Below, in pieces: positions 53,342 to 61,687 of a stretch of 64,000 nt of DNA. A model generated the notes under the pieces. The model was not told where the DNA came from and searched no databases. It saw nothing but the letters and a program-made list of their open reading frames with translations. Made by a program: the position numbers and the translations under genes. The DNA comes from Streptomyces sp. MH60 (GTDB lineage: Bacteria > Actinomycetota > Actinomycetes > Streptomycetales > Streptomycetaceae). The stretch spans positions 124,001 to 188,000 of the forward strand of contig NZ_MULI01000006.1 in the NCBI RefSeq assembly GCF_002939385.1, written 5' to 3'. Every line of letters starts with the position of its first letter. Position 1 is the first letter of the stretch.

Positions 53342-54256
53342 GTGACGACGATCGACACGAGAACGCTGCCCGCCGACTACCGCCGGGTGGCCGCCACCGG
53401 GGTGAGTTCGGCCTTCGGCACGTTCGGTGAGCTTCTGCAGGGCGTGCTGCCGGAGGCGGACGGTGACTTCCTGGTCACCCTGCCCGTCGCCCGGTGGGCG
53501 GTGGCCCGCTTCGAGGTGGCACCGCACACGGACGTGCTGGAGGTGTGGCCGCCGCACAAGAAGAAGGCCCTGCGGCTCGCTTCGATGATCATGGAGGACG
53601 CGGGGCGGCCCGCGGGCGGTGTGCTGACGATCGACAGCACACTGCCCGAGGGCAAGGGTCTGGCCAGTTCCTCGGCGGACCTGGTGGCGACCGCCCGCGC
53701 GGTCGCCAACGCCCTGGACGAGCCCATGCCGCCGCGCCGCATCGAGTCCTACCTCGCCAGGATCGAGCCGACCGACGGGGTGCTCTACCCGTCGGTGGTC
53801 GCCTTCCACCACCGCAGTGTGCGGCTGCGCGCCCGGCTCGGCTCCCTGCCGTCCATGGCGGTGGTCAGCGTCGACGAGGGCGGCGCGGTGGACACCGTCG
53901 ACTTCAACAGCATCCCCAAGCCGTTCACGGCGGCGGACGAGCGGGAGTACGTCCGGCTCCTGGACCGGATCACCGGTGCCGTCGCCCGGCAGGACCTGGC
54001 CGAGGTCGGCGCGGTGGCGACCGCCAGTGCCCGGATGAACCAGGTGCTGCGGCACAAGTGGTCGCTGGAGCCGATGATCGCGATCTGCCGCGAGGTGGGC
54101 GGTCTGGGCGTGGTCGTCGGGCACAGCGGCACCACGCTGGGAATCCTGCTGGACACCTCCGCACCGCACTGCCACGGCCGGCTCACGGCCGCCGCCCAGG
54201 CCTGCCAGGAGCTGGCCGGCAACGTGACGGTGTACCGCACCCTGAGCTTCGACTGA
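53342..54256 (+). CDS. GHMP kinase, PduX-like (probable L-threonine kinase)
   Basis: 304 residues. The GHMP phosphate loop LPEGKGLASSSADLVATARA lies near residues 100-120; SAFGTFGELLQGVLPE at the start and GVVVGHSGTTLGILLD near the end match the PduX threonine kinase group. It would make O-phosphothreonine, the activated substrate for the cysteine-synthase-like enzyme at the head of this operon. GTG at 53342 has AGGAGG 6 bases upstream and lies 10 bases after the NRPS stop. A strong terminator follows. Function as threonine kinase is inferred from family and context. Confidence 0.82.
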   Translation: MTTIDTRTLPADYRRVAATGVSSAFGTFGELLQGVLPEADGDFLVTLPVARWAVARFEVAPHTDVLEVWPPHKKKALRLASMIMEDAGRPAGGVLTIDSTLPEGKGLASSSADLVATARAVANALDEPMPPRRIESYLARIEPTDGVLYPSVVAFHHRSVRLRARLGSLPSMAVVSVDEGGAVDTVDFNSIPKPFTAADEREYVRLLDRITGAVARQDLAEVGAVATASARMNQVLRHKWSLEPMIAICREVGGLGVVVGHSGTTLGILLDTSAPHCHGRLTAAAQACQELAGNVTVYRTLSFD

Positions 54257-54268
54257 CCCGGACACCGC

Positions 54269-54304
54269 AAGGGGCCGCACCCGTGACGCCGGGTGCGGCC
54301 CCTT
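54269..54304. terminator. Bidirectional terminator between GHMP kinase and hydroxylase genes
   Basis: Perfect 14-bp stem (AAGGGGCCGCACCC with GGGTGCGGCCCCTT) with an 8-base loop, centred between two convergent operons. Confidence 0.88.
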
Positions 54305-54317
54305 CCGCGTCGTTCGG

Positions 54318-55262
54318 CTACGGCTGGAACGGTTCGCCGAGGCCGACCACGATCTCCCGTTCGCCCCGGTGGGGTTCGCGGCTGTGCGCCGTGCGGACGT
54401 TGTCGATCACGAGGAGGTCGCCGTGGCGCCACGGCTCGCGGACGGTGTGCTTCTCGTACACGTCGTTGATCAGGTCGACGCTCGCCCGGTCCAGCGGAGT
54501 GCCGTCGCCGCAGAACGTGTTGAAGGGCAGCCCCTCGGGACCGAACTCCGCCGTGAGGAACTCGCGGACCTCCGGGGCCATCGTCCACTCGTTGAGGAAG
54601 GCGATCTGGTTGAACCAGCACCGCTCACCCGTCTCCGGGTGCCTCACCACGGCCGGGCGGGTCTGTACGGTGTGCAGCGCGCCGTCGGCGTCCCAGCGTG
54701 CCTCGATGCCGTGCTCGGCGCAGTAGCGGTCCACCTCCGAGGGGTCGTCGGTGCCGAAGGCCTCCTGCCAGCCGATCCCGACGAAGGGGTTGTAGTGGCG
54801 GGTGAGCCGCCAGCCGTGCCGCTCGAAGCGGGCGACGAGGTCCTCCGGCAGGTCGCGCAGTACGGCGCGGCTGTCGGCGGTCGCGGTGCTGCCGCCGTCG
54901 GCCGGCGGGGTGAGGCAGGCGAACGCCATCAGCCGGGGGGCAAGGGACGCGTAACTGAGTTCGTGGTGCATGCACATGGGCTGGTCGGCGGGCCAGTGCG
55001 AGGAGGAATAGACGCCCTGTCCGTAGGTCTCGCGGGGCGCGAACCCCTCGCGTTCGATCAGCGGGTCGCCGATGACGCGGCCGACGGCCGCGGCGGCGGC
55101 CGCCCGGCTGTCCAGGCGCAGTCCGCGTACCAGTACGGCGCCGTTGCGGGCGACCGCCGCTCTGATCTCCGGCCGGCGGGCGGTGAGCCAGTCGACGGCG
55201 GCGCCGGGCGGCGCCTCGGTCGCGTCGAGGCGGACGAGCGGACCTGTTCCGGTTCCGGGCAT
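54318..55262 (-). CDS. TauD/TfdA-family Fe(II)/2-oxoglutarate dioxygenase (SyrP-like amino acid beta-hydroxylase)
   Basis: 314 residues. The iron facial triad is visible as HxE in MCMHHELSYA near residue 100 and the distal His in NVRTAHSREPHRGERE near the end, where the Arg binds 2-oxoglutarate. Relatives such as SyrP hydroxylate carrier-bound aspartate at the beta carbon; AsnO-type enzymes act on free asparagine. In malacidin-type lipopeptides 3-hydroxyaspartate occurs, so that product is a reasonable guess. ATG at 55262 with GAGG 9 bases upstream. It is the last gene of the minus-strand operon that begins with glutamate mutase. Confidence 0.82.
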   Translation of the reverse strand: MPGTGTGPLVRLDATEAPPGAAVDWLTARRPEIRAAVARNGAVLVRGLRLDSRAAAAAAVGRVIGDPLIEREGFAPRETYGQGVYSSSHWPADQPMCMHHELSYASLAPRLMAFACLTPPADGGSTATADSRAVLRDLPEDLVARFERHGWRLTRHYNPFVGIGWQEAFGTDDPSEVDRYCAEHGIEARWDADGALHTVQTRPAVVRHPETGERCWFNQIAFLNEWTMAPEVREFLTAEFGPEGLPFNTFCGDGTPLDRASVDLINDVYEKHTVREPWRHGDLLVIDNVRTAHSREPHRGEREIVVGLGEPFQP

Positions 55263-55329
55263 GGGGCGATGCCTCTTTCGTCTCTCGGGAGGGGTGCGCC
55301 GTGCCGGTCTGCGGGCGCGGGGACACGGT

Positions 55330-56166
55330 TCAGGCGGGCGGACGCAGGAACGCCCGTACCGCGGTGATCGATCCGACGGTCGCGACCAGGACACCGGCGC
55401 CCAGCGCGGACCACACCTGGCCACCGAGCGGCTGGTCGAGGGCGAGTGCGCGGTTGGCCTCCATGGCGTACGACAGCGGGTTGACCGTCGCCAGCACCTG
55501 GAGCCAGTCCGGCAGCCGCTCCTTGGGGACGAAGGCGCTGGAGGCGAACATCAGCGGGAACGTGACGAGGTAGCCGGCGCTCTGCATGGCCTCGGGGTTG
55601 CGCAGCCACGCCCCCAGCGCGAGGAAGATCCAGGTCATCGCCCAGACGACCACGCAGGTCAGGAGGACCGCGGCCAGCAGCCCGAGCGGTCCGCCGGCCG
55701 GGTCGGCGTCCAGGAAGACCACCGCCACCACCACGAGGATCACCAACTGGGCGGTGGTGCGCAGCAGATCGGCGAAGCTGCGGGCGAACAGCAGCAGCGG
55801 GGCGTGGATCGGCAGGGTACGCAGGCGGGTCACCGCTCCGTTGTCCATGTCGCGCACCAGGCCGATGCCCGAGGCGACGGCGGGACCGATGCCGGTGGTC
55901 ACCAGCAGGGCGGGCAGCAGGAAGTCCAGGTAGGCCACACCGTCGGGCAGGTGCCCCCGGTCGACGATGGCGCCGAACACCTGGCTGAGCAGCAGCAGCA
56001 TGAACACCGGCTGGAGCATGCTGAGGACGACGACCTTGACGTGGGTGAAGTTGGCCCTGACCGAGCGCCCGGTGAGGATCAGCAACTGCGCCGTCAGGCC
56101 GCTGCCCTGCCAGGTCGGCACCGGGGCGGCCGTGAGCCGTGCGGTGGGCGGCGAGGTGCTGGTCAT
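55330..56166 (-). CDS. ABC-2 type permease (DrrB-like exporter subunit)
   Basis: 278 residues with six hydrophobic segments and the ABC-2 pattern PVFMLLLLSQVFGAIV, EAMQSAGYLVTFPLMFASSA, FVPKERLPDWLQVLATVNPL and SYAMEANRALA. It probably forms the exporter with the ATPase encoded at 45068-46021. ATG 56166 overlaps the glutamate mutase large-subunit stop (ATGA). Confidence 0.9.
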   Translation of the reverse strand: MTSTSPPTARLTAAPVPTWQGSGLTAQLLILTGRSVRANFTHVKVVVLSMLQPVFMLLLLSQVFGAIVDRGHLPDGVAYLDFLLPALLVTTGIGPAVASGIGLVRDMDNGAVTRLRTLPIHAPLLLFARSFADLLRTTAQLVILVVVAVVFLDADPAGGPLGLLAAVLLTCVVVWAMTWIFLALGAWLRNPEAMQSAGYLVTFPLMFASSAFVPKERLPDWLQVLATVNPLSYAMEANRALALDQPLGGQVWSALGAGVLVATVGSITAVRAFLRPPA

Positions 56167-57416
56167 GGGGTTCCTCCGGAGTCGTAGGCCCGTTGCACAC
56201 GGGACAGTGCCGCGAGCAGGTCGGCGGACGTGACCTTGCGGGCGGCGGACACGGCCGCCCCGCCGAGGGGCAGCGCGCCGGTGTCCCCCCAGCGGAGCCG
56301 TCCGTCGTGGTCGATGAAGCTCCTGGCCCGCCCGGCGTTGTCGGGGTGCAGGCAGTAGGGGATGTCGAGCAGACCTCGCCGGAACGCGGTCAGCAGGGCG
56401 GTACCCACGTCGTCGTGCAGGTCCAGCACGGCATGGACCAGGGTGCGGGCCTCGGCGTACACCTCGGAGTCCGCGGCGGGCGGGCCGGGGGGCGGTGCGG
56501 TGGCGGTGGCCGCGGCGCGCGCGGCGGTCTCCAGCGCCTCCACGTTGTCGGCGACGGTCGGGATGCGGTGCGCCTCGGCGGCCGTCTTCACGATCAGCCG
56601 GGACGCCCCGGAGGTCACCGCGAGCCGGGCGGCGGCCTCCAGGAGGTTCAGCGCGCCGCCGCGCGAGAGGGGGTACACGCCCATGTAGGCGTAGAGCACC
56701 ACATGCCAGTCGGTGGGCCCGAGCAGTTCCCCGGCGAGCCGTTGCAGGGCGGCGACCGCTTCCAGGTCCTGTTGCGGGCTGGTCTGCTGGGCGTAGCTCA
56801 GGGACACGCTGCGCAGCCCGTGGCGGGCGAAGAAGAGGCCCTCCAGGACGCTCACCGCGACCAGAACGGCCGGCGGGCACAACTGCCCGAGCATGCAGCC
56901 GCCGAAGCTCTCCAGGTGCGGCACCCTGCCGTCTCCGGTGTGCTCGGCGAGCATCTCGCAGGCCGTGCGCCAGCAGACGACCGCGTCGGCCAGCGGGGTG
57001 CGGCTGTAGGGCAGGCAGTACGAGACCGGCCCGCCCTCCGTGGCGTCCAGGCCGAGGCCGAGCAGCGCCGAGACGATGTGCTCGGGCCGCGGGGAACCGT
57101 GTCTGACCTGGACGGGGAATGAGGCGTCGTGGATGCCGTCGAGCACGGCCCGGGTGGTTTCGGACGGGTGGGTGCAGATCGGGTAGCCGTTGAGCGTGAC
57201 CCCCTCGGCCAGGGCCCGGCGGGCGGCTTCGAGGTCCCGTACCCGGGTGTAGCTGTCCAGGGTCAGCGTCCCCACCGTGACGGCGTCGGCCGCCCTGGTG
57301 CGGGCCAGCCCCCGGCGCATCCGTTCGGGGTCGCTGAAGCCCATGCGCGGCTGGACGACGAGCGTGCCGCGGGCCCGGGCTCCGGCCACGAACTGGCCGA
57401 AGGGGACCTGCGTCAC
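56163..57416 (-). CDS. glmE: Glutamate mutase (methylaspartate mutase) large subunit
   Basis: 417 residues. VVQPRMGFSDPERMRRGL at the start, VTLNGYPICTHPSETTRAVL, FPVQVRHGSPRPEHIVSALL, EGGPVSYCLPYSRTPLADAV and SYAQQTSPQQDLEAVAAL are the characteristic blocks of the GlmE barrel. With the B12-binding subunit it isomerises L-glutamate to 3-methylaspartate by adenosylcobalamin radical chemistry. Slightly shorter than fermentative GlmE (about 480). GTG 57416 overlaps the small-subunit stop (GTGA). In lipopeptide clusters such as friulimicin this enzyme supplies the 3-methylaspartate residue. Confidence 0.92.
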   Translation of the reverse strand: MTQVPFGQFVAGARARGTLVVQPRMGFSDPERMRRGLARTRAADAVTVGTLTLDSYTRVRDLEAARRALAEGVTLNGYPICTHPSETTRAVLDGIHDASFPVQVRHGSPRPEHIVSALLGLGLDATEGGPVSYCLPYSRTPLADAVVCWRTACEMLAEHTGDGRVPHLESFGGCMLGQLCPPAVLVAVSVLEGLFFARHGLRSVSLSYAQQTSPQQDLEAVAALQRLAGELLGPTDWHVVLYAYMGVYPLSRGGALNLLEAAARLAVTSGASRLIVKTAAEAHRIPTVADNVEALETAARAAATATAPPPGPPAADSEVYAEARTLVHAVLDLHDDVGTALLTAFRRGLLDIPYCLHPDNAGRARSFIDHDGRLRWGDTGALPLGGAAVSAARKVTSADLLAALSRVQRAYDSGGTP

Positions 57417-57850
57417 GACACCGCTCGGGCGGGGGGCCGGGCCAGCATGTCGCGGAACGCGTTCACGTCTCCGTCGTCGAAGACCCCGTCGTAACCCGCC
57501 GCGAGCAGCCGGCGCACCTGGCCGACGTTGCGCAGTCCGTCGGTCCCGAGCTTGCCGCCGATCACGATGGTGGTGCCGGCGAGTTCCGGGCGGGCGCGCA
57601 GGACCTGGACCAGCCGGAGGCCGTCCTGGTGGCCGTGGCCGTTGACGCTGCTGACGACGATCAGGTCCGGGCGGAGTTCGACGGCCGATCCCATGACCAG
57701 GTCGTCGGGTGCGCAGGGGCCGAGGTTGGTGACCTCGTGGCCCCATTCCTCCAACAGGAGTTGGAGGTAGACGAGATTCCAGGTATGGGCGTCGGAAGAG
57801 GTGCCGGTGACCAGCACGGTAGGCATAGGGGTGCCAGGCATGGAATTCAT
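57413..57850 (-). CDS. glmS: Glutamate mutase small, B12-binding subunit
   Basis: 145 residues, Rossmann-like B12-binding fold. The lower-ligand motif reads TSSDAHTWNLVYLQ, with His in DxH kept but Asn where the classical DxHxxG has Gly. VVSSVNGHGHQDG and IVIGGKLGTDG are the further cobalamin tail contacts. It binds adenosylcobalamin for the large subunit. Start is uncertain: ATG 57850 (MNSMPGTP, GGGA upstream) or ATG 57841. First gene of the minus-strand operon, divergent from the lipid-loading operon. Confidence 0.88.
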   Translation of the reverse strand: MNSMPGTPMPTVLVTGTSSDAHTWNLVYLQLLLEEWGHEVTNLGPCAPDDLVMGSAVELRPDLIVVSSVNGHGHQDGLRLVQVLRARPELAGTTIVIGGKLGTDGLRNVGQVRRLLAAGYDGVFDDGDVNAFRDMLARPPARAVS

Positions 57851-58193
57851 CGGAATCCCGGAGTCGGGGAGTGCCGTAAGTCCCGGGCAGGAACACCCTG
57901 AAACGCGGCGCACTCAGCGGCTGAAAGGTTCTTTGGAATTGCGGTCGGCCTCGACTCTACTGGGGCGGGCGGGGCCGGAGCCGAGGATCGGCTGGCCGGT
58001 ACTGGCCTCGTCACCCTCGAACTGCCTGCCGGTACGGGGGTTTTGTCCCTGTTGCTGAAGGGACCGCCGACTGCGGGTGCAGTTTGCTGTCAGTCGCCTT
58101 CCCCGCCCCTGGGGCAGCCGGTAGAAAGTCACGGCAGTGCCGATTCGGTGCGCGGAAAACCCCGTTCGCAACCACGAAGGGCAGGCCACGGAT
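57851..58193. other. Divergent promoter region of the two lipopeptide operons
   Basis: This 343-base gap separates glmS (minus) and the acyl-AMP ligase gene (plus). Apart from the candidate promoter at 57933-57961 I see only weak short inverted repeats such as GTCCC/GGGAC near 58048-58067 and no gene. Confidence 0.5.
57933..57961 (+). promoter_or_regulatory. Candidate promoter of the lipid-loading operon
   Basis: TTGGAA and TCTACT are 17 bases apart. A transcript from here would have a leader of about 225 bases before the acyl-AMP ligase gene. Confidence 0.35.
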
Positions 58194-59969
58194 ATGGCGG
58201 GAATCGTCACCGCCCCCAGTGTTACCGCGATGCTGAGGAAGCATGCGGAAAACCGGCCGGAAAAAGAGGCGGCGGCTTTTGTGACGGATCCCCTCCGGGA
58301 GGACGGGACGCAGTGGCTGACCTATGCCGAACTGGACGGGCGGGCCCGGAGTCTGGCCGTGCGCCTGCACCGGTCCTCCATCGGGCCCGGTGAGCGTGCC
58401 CTGCTGCTGTACCCCGCCGGACTCGACTTCCTGGTCGCGTTCTTCGGCTGCCTCTACGCCGGTGTCGTCGCGGTCCCCTCCTCGCTGCCCGGCCGCTACC
58501 GGCACGAGCGGCACCGGGTCCGGCGCATCGCGGACGACTCGGGCGCGGCGGCGATCCTGACCGACACCGGGACCCGCGCCGACGTCGAGGCATGGTGCGC
58601 CGAGGAAGGGCTCGGCGGTCTCCCCCTGCTGGCCACCGACGAGGCCGGACCGGGCCCCGGTGACTGGACGATGCCGGCCACCGGCCATTCCACCCTCGCC
58701 GTGCTCCAGTACACCTCGGGCTCCACCGGAGATCCCAAGGGCGTGATGATCAGCCACGGCAATCTGCTGCACAACGCCGAGAACATCGCGGACGCCCTGG
58801 GACTGGACGACTCCACGCGCGGCGGCGGCTGGATCCCCCACTTCCACGACATGGGCCTGATGGGCCTGATGACGACGCCGCTGATGACCGGCTCCGCCAC
58901 CGTGCTGATGAGCCCCAGCACCTTCCTGAAGCGGCCCCACCTGTGGCTGCACATGATCGACCGGCTCGACATCAACTTCTCGGCCGCGCCGGACTTCGCG
59001 TACGACGTGTGCAGCCGGCGCGTCACCGACGCACAGGCCGAGGGCCTCGACCTCTCGCGGTGGCGGCACGCCGTCGACGGCTCGGAACCCGTCAGGTCCG
59101 CCGTCCTCGACCGCTTCCACCGGCGATTCGCCGCGTACGGGCTGCGCCCCGAGACGCTCGCCCCCAGCTACGGCATGGCCGAGGCGACCCTCTTCGTCTC
59201 CGGTGCGATCGGCATCGCGCCGAGCAGCGTGCGCGTGGACGCCGGTTCCCTCGAACGCGACGAGTTCCGTCCCGCCGCCGGAGAGTCAGGCCGGGACGTG
59301 GTCAGCTGCGGGCCGCCGCTCGGGGCCGAGGTCCTGGTCGTCGATCCGGGCACGCTGCGCACCCTGCCCGAGGGGTCCGTCGGGGAGCTGTGGCTGCGCG
59401 GCCCCGTCGTGGGGCACGGGTACTGGGGGCGTGAGGCCACCAACGAGGCCGAGTTCCGGGCCACCACCGCCGAGGGCGACAGCGGCTACCTGCGCACCGG
59501 AGACCTCGGAGCCCTGTACGAGGGCGACCTCTACATCACGGGCCGCATCAAGGACGTCCTCAACCTGCGCGGCCGCAACCTCTACCCGCAGGACATCGAG
59601 CACGAACTGCGGGTCCAGCGGCCGGAGCTGGGCAACCTGGTCGGGGCCTGTTTCGCCGTGCCCCAGACCGTCGGATCCGGTCAGGACGACGTCCTGGTGG
59701 TCACGCACGAGGTCCGCGGCATCAAGGACGAAGAGCGGCTGAGGGAACTCGCGGCGGACATGCGGCTCACCGTCGCCCGCGAGTTCGGTGCCCCCGTCGG
59801 CGCCGTGCTGCTGCTGCGGCCCGGCGGTGTGCGCCGCACCACCAGCGGCAAGATCCAGCGTTCGGCGATGCGCGAGCTGTTCCGGGCCGGCGCACTGGAG
59901 CCGACGTACGCGGACTACCAGCCCACGCTGCTGCCCACGGCCGCGAGCCGCGAGCAGGCCCCGGCATGA
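58194..59969 (+). CDS. Fatty acyl-AMP ligase (FAAL) for lipopeptide initiation
   Basis: 591 residues of the FAAL branch of adenylating enzymes: LQYTSGSTGDPKGVMISHGN, GGGWIPHFHDMGLMGLMTTP, APSYGMAEATLFVS, RTGDLGALYEGDLYITGRIK and RTTSGKIQRSA. The FHDMGL block and the order of motifs are typical of FAALs that activate a fatty acid as acyl-AMP and load it on an ACP rather than CoA. ATG at 58194 (MAGIVTAPSV). It heads the operon with two acyl-CoA dehydrogenase-like proteins, an ACP and an NRPS, matching LipA/B/D of friulimicin. Confidence 0.92.
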   Translation: MAGIVTAPSVTAMLRKHAENRPEKEAAAFVTDPLREDGTQWLTYAELDGRARSLAVRLHRSSIGPGERALLLYPAGLDFLVAFFGCLYAGVVAVPSSLPGRYRHERHRVRRIADDSGAAAILTDTGTRADVEAWCAEEGLGGLPLLATDEAGPGPGDWTMPATGHSTLAVLQYTSGSTGDPKGVMISHGNLLHNAENIADALGLDDSTRGGGWIPHFHDMGLMGLMTTPLMTGSATVLMSPSTFLKRPHLWLHMIDRLDINFSAAPDFAYDVCSRRVTDAQAEGLDLSRWRHAVDGSEPVRSAVLDRFHRRFAAYGLRPETLAPSYGMAEATLFVSGAIGIAPSSVRVDAGSLERDEFRPAAGESGRDVVSCGPPLGAEVLVVDPGTLRTLPEGSVGELWLRGPVVGHGYWGREATNEAEFRATTAEGDSGYLRTGDLGALYEGDLYITGRIKDVLNLRGRNLYPQDIEHELRVQRPELGNLVGACFAVPQTVGSGQDDVLVVTHEVRGIKDEERLRELAADMRLTVAREFGAPVGAVLLLRPGGVRRTTSGKIQRSAMRELFRAGALEPTYADYQPTLLPTAASREQAPA

Positions 59970-61687
59970 CGGCCGCGCCCGCCGCGCCGGTGGCCGCCCC
60001 CGTCACGGAACTGACCCGCCTCCTCGGCGAACTGACCGCACCCGGCGAGCCCTTCTCCGGCGAGCGGCTCGCCGCCCTGGACGAACGGGAGGCCTTCCCC
60101 ACCGACGCCTGCCGCGCGCTCGACGCCTTCGGCCTGGCGCACTACTACGTGCCGGCCGAACACGGCGGCGCCCTCGACGACTTCGGCCTGGTGACCCGGC
60201 TGCTGCGGGCGGTGTCCCGCGTGGACCTGACGGTGGCGGCGGCCCACGGCAAGACGTACCTCGGGGCGGTCTCCACCTGGATCGCCGGCGATCCGCAGCG
60301 GGCGGCGCGCCTCGGCCGCCGGATCCGCGAGGGCGCGGTCGTCTCCTGCGCGCTGACCGAACGGCACCACGGCAGCGACCTGCTGGCCGGCGAGGTCACC
60401 GCCGAGCGGGTGGATGGAGGCGGCGGCTGGCGCCTCACCGGTGAGAAGTGGCTGATCAACAACATCACCCGCGCCGATCTGGTCACGGTGCTGGCCCGTA
60501 CCAGCCCCGAGGGCGGCCCGCGCGGCTTCAGCCTCTTCCTCGTCGACAAGGAGCGGCTCGCTCCCGGTGCCCTGTCCCCGCTGCCGAAGGTTCCCACGTA
60601 CGGAATCCGCGGGGCGGACATCAGCGGTCTCGCCTTCCACGACGCGATGCTGCCGGACGACGCTCTCGTCGGGGCGCCCGGCCAGGGGCTCGAGATCATC
60701 CTCAAGGCGCTGCACGTGACCCGCACGGGTTGCATGGGCATGTCCCTGGGCGCGGGAGACCACGCCCTGGAACTGGCCGCCCGGTTCGCCGCCGAGACCG
60801 CCGACCGCGGCACACCGCTCGCGCGGGTTCCCCACGTACGCCGGGAGTTGGGCGAGGCCGTGGCCGGCCTGCTGCTCGCGGAGGCCGCCGGGGTGGTCGC
60901 CGCACGGTCCGTCCACGCGCTCACCGGCGAGATGAGCGTCGTGTCCGCCGTCGCCAAGGCGTTCGTGCCGGCCCAGGTCGACGACCTCGTCGCCCGCCTC
61001 CTCCACACCCTCGGCCCCTACGGGCTCATGGACGCCGACCCGCACGGGCACTTCGCCAAACTGGAGCGCGACCACCGCATCATCGGCATCTTCGACGGCA
61101 GCAGCCTGGTCAACCGCAACGCCCTGATCGACCAGTTCCCCCGGCTCGCCCGCGCCTACCGCAAGGGCCGCCGGGACGAAACCGGTCTGGCCGAGGCGAC
61201 CGACGTCCACGCCCCGCTGCGTCCCTTCCGCCCCGAGACCCTCAGCCTGCTCTCCGGGACCGGCGCTTCCGTCGTCGCCGCCCTGCCGTCGGCCGTGGAC
61301 CGCGTCCGCGACCTGGCGGCGTCCGGAGGCGCGACCCGCGGGCTCGCCACCCTGGCGGAGGCAATCCGGCGGGCCACGGACGGGCTGCACGAGCGGATGG
61401 CGACCGTCCGCTACTCCCCGCGTGCCGTGCCCGGCCACGCCTTCGGACTCGCCGAGCAGTACGAACTGTGCTTCGCCGCGGCGGCCGCGGTCCACCTGTG
61501 GCTGCACCGGCCCGACCGCGTCGACGAGACCTGGCTGCGGGCCTGCCTGGTGAAGGCCCTGACCGACCTCGGCGAACCCGTCGAGCCGGCCGACCGCGAC
61601 GCCTTCGACGTCCTCACGGACGTGCTGCTGTCCGCGCCCGGCACGGTCCCCTCGCTCCTCGACTCCCTGGAGGGTGCGGCCCGATGA
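59966..61687 (+). CDS. Acyl-CoA (acyl-ACP) dehydrogenase-like flavoprotein
   Basis: 573 residues, longer than standard acyl-CoA dehydrogenases (about 380). N-terminal and middle domains are conserved: LAHYYVPAEHGGALDDFGLV, CALTERHHGSDLLAGEV, WLINNITRADLVTVLAR; the C-terminal part has an additional helical region of about 180 residues. It probably introduces a double bond into the ACP-bound fatty acid of the lipopeptide tail (LipB-like). Start overlaps the FAAL stop (ATGA); the end overlaps the next gene (ATGA). Confidence 0.87.
   Translation: MTAAPAAPVAAPVTELTRLLGELTAPGEPFSGERLAALDEREAFPTDACRALDAFGLAHYYVPAEHGGALDDFGLVTRLLRAVSRVDLTVAAAHGKTYLGAVSTWIAGDPQRAARLGRRIREGAVVSCALTERHHGSDLLAGEVTAERVDGGGGWRLTGEKWLINNITRADLVTVLARTSPEGGPRGFSLFLVDKERLAPGALSPLPKVPTYGIRGADISGLAFHDAMLPDDALVGAPGQGLEIILKALHVTRTGCMGMSLGAGDHALELAARFAAETADRGTPLARVPHVRRELGEAVAGLLLAEAAGVVAARSVHALTGEMSVVSAVAKAFVPAQVDDLVARLLHTLGPYGLMDADPHGHFAKLERDHRIIGIFDGSSLVNRNALIDQFPRLARAYRKGRRDETGLAEATDVHAPLRPFRPETLSLLSGTGASVVAALPSAVDRVRDLAASGGATRGLATLAEAIRRATDGLHERMATVRYSPRAVPGHAFGLAEQYELCFAAAAAVHLWLHRPDRVDETWLRACLVKALTDLGEPVEPADRDAFDVLTDVLLSAPGTVPSLLDSLEGAAR

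Noticed and set aside
48538..53358. A minus-strand open frame of about 1600 codons antisense to the lyase, ATP-grasp and NRPS genes
   Set aside because: It is a composition artefact of high-GC coding DNA: the translation is Arg/Gly/Val-rich without domains, while the plus strand carries well-conserved enzymes.
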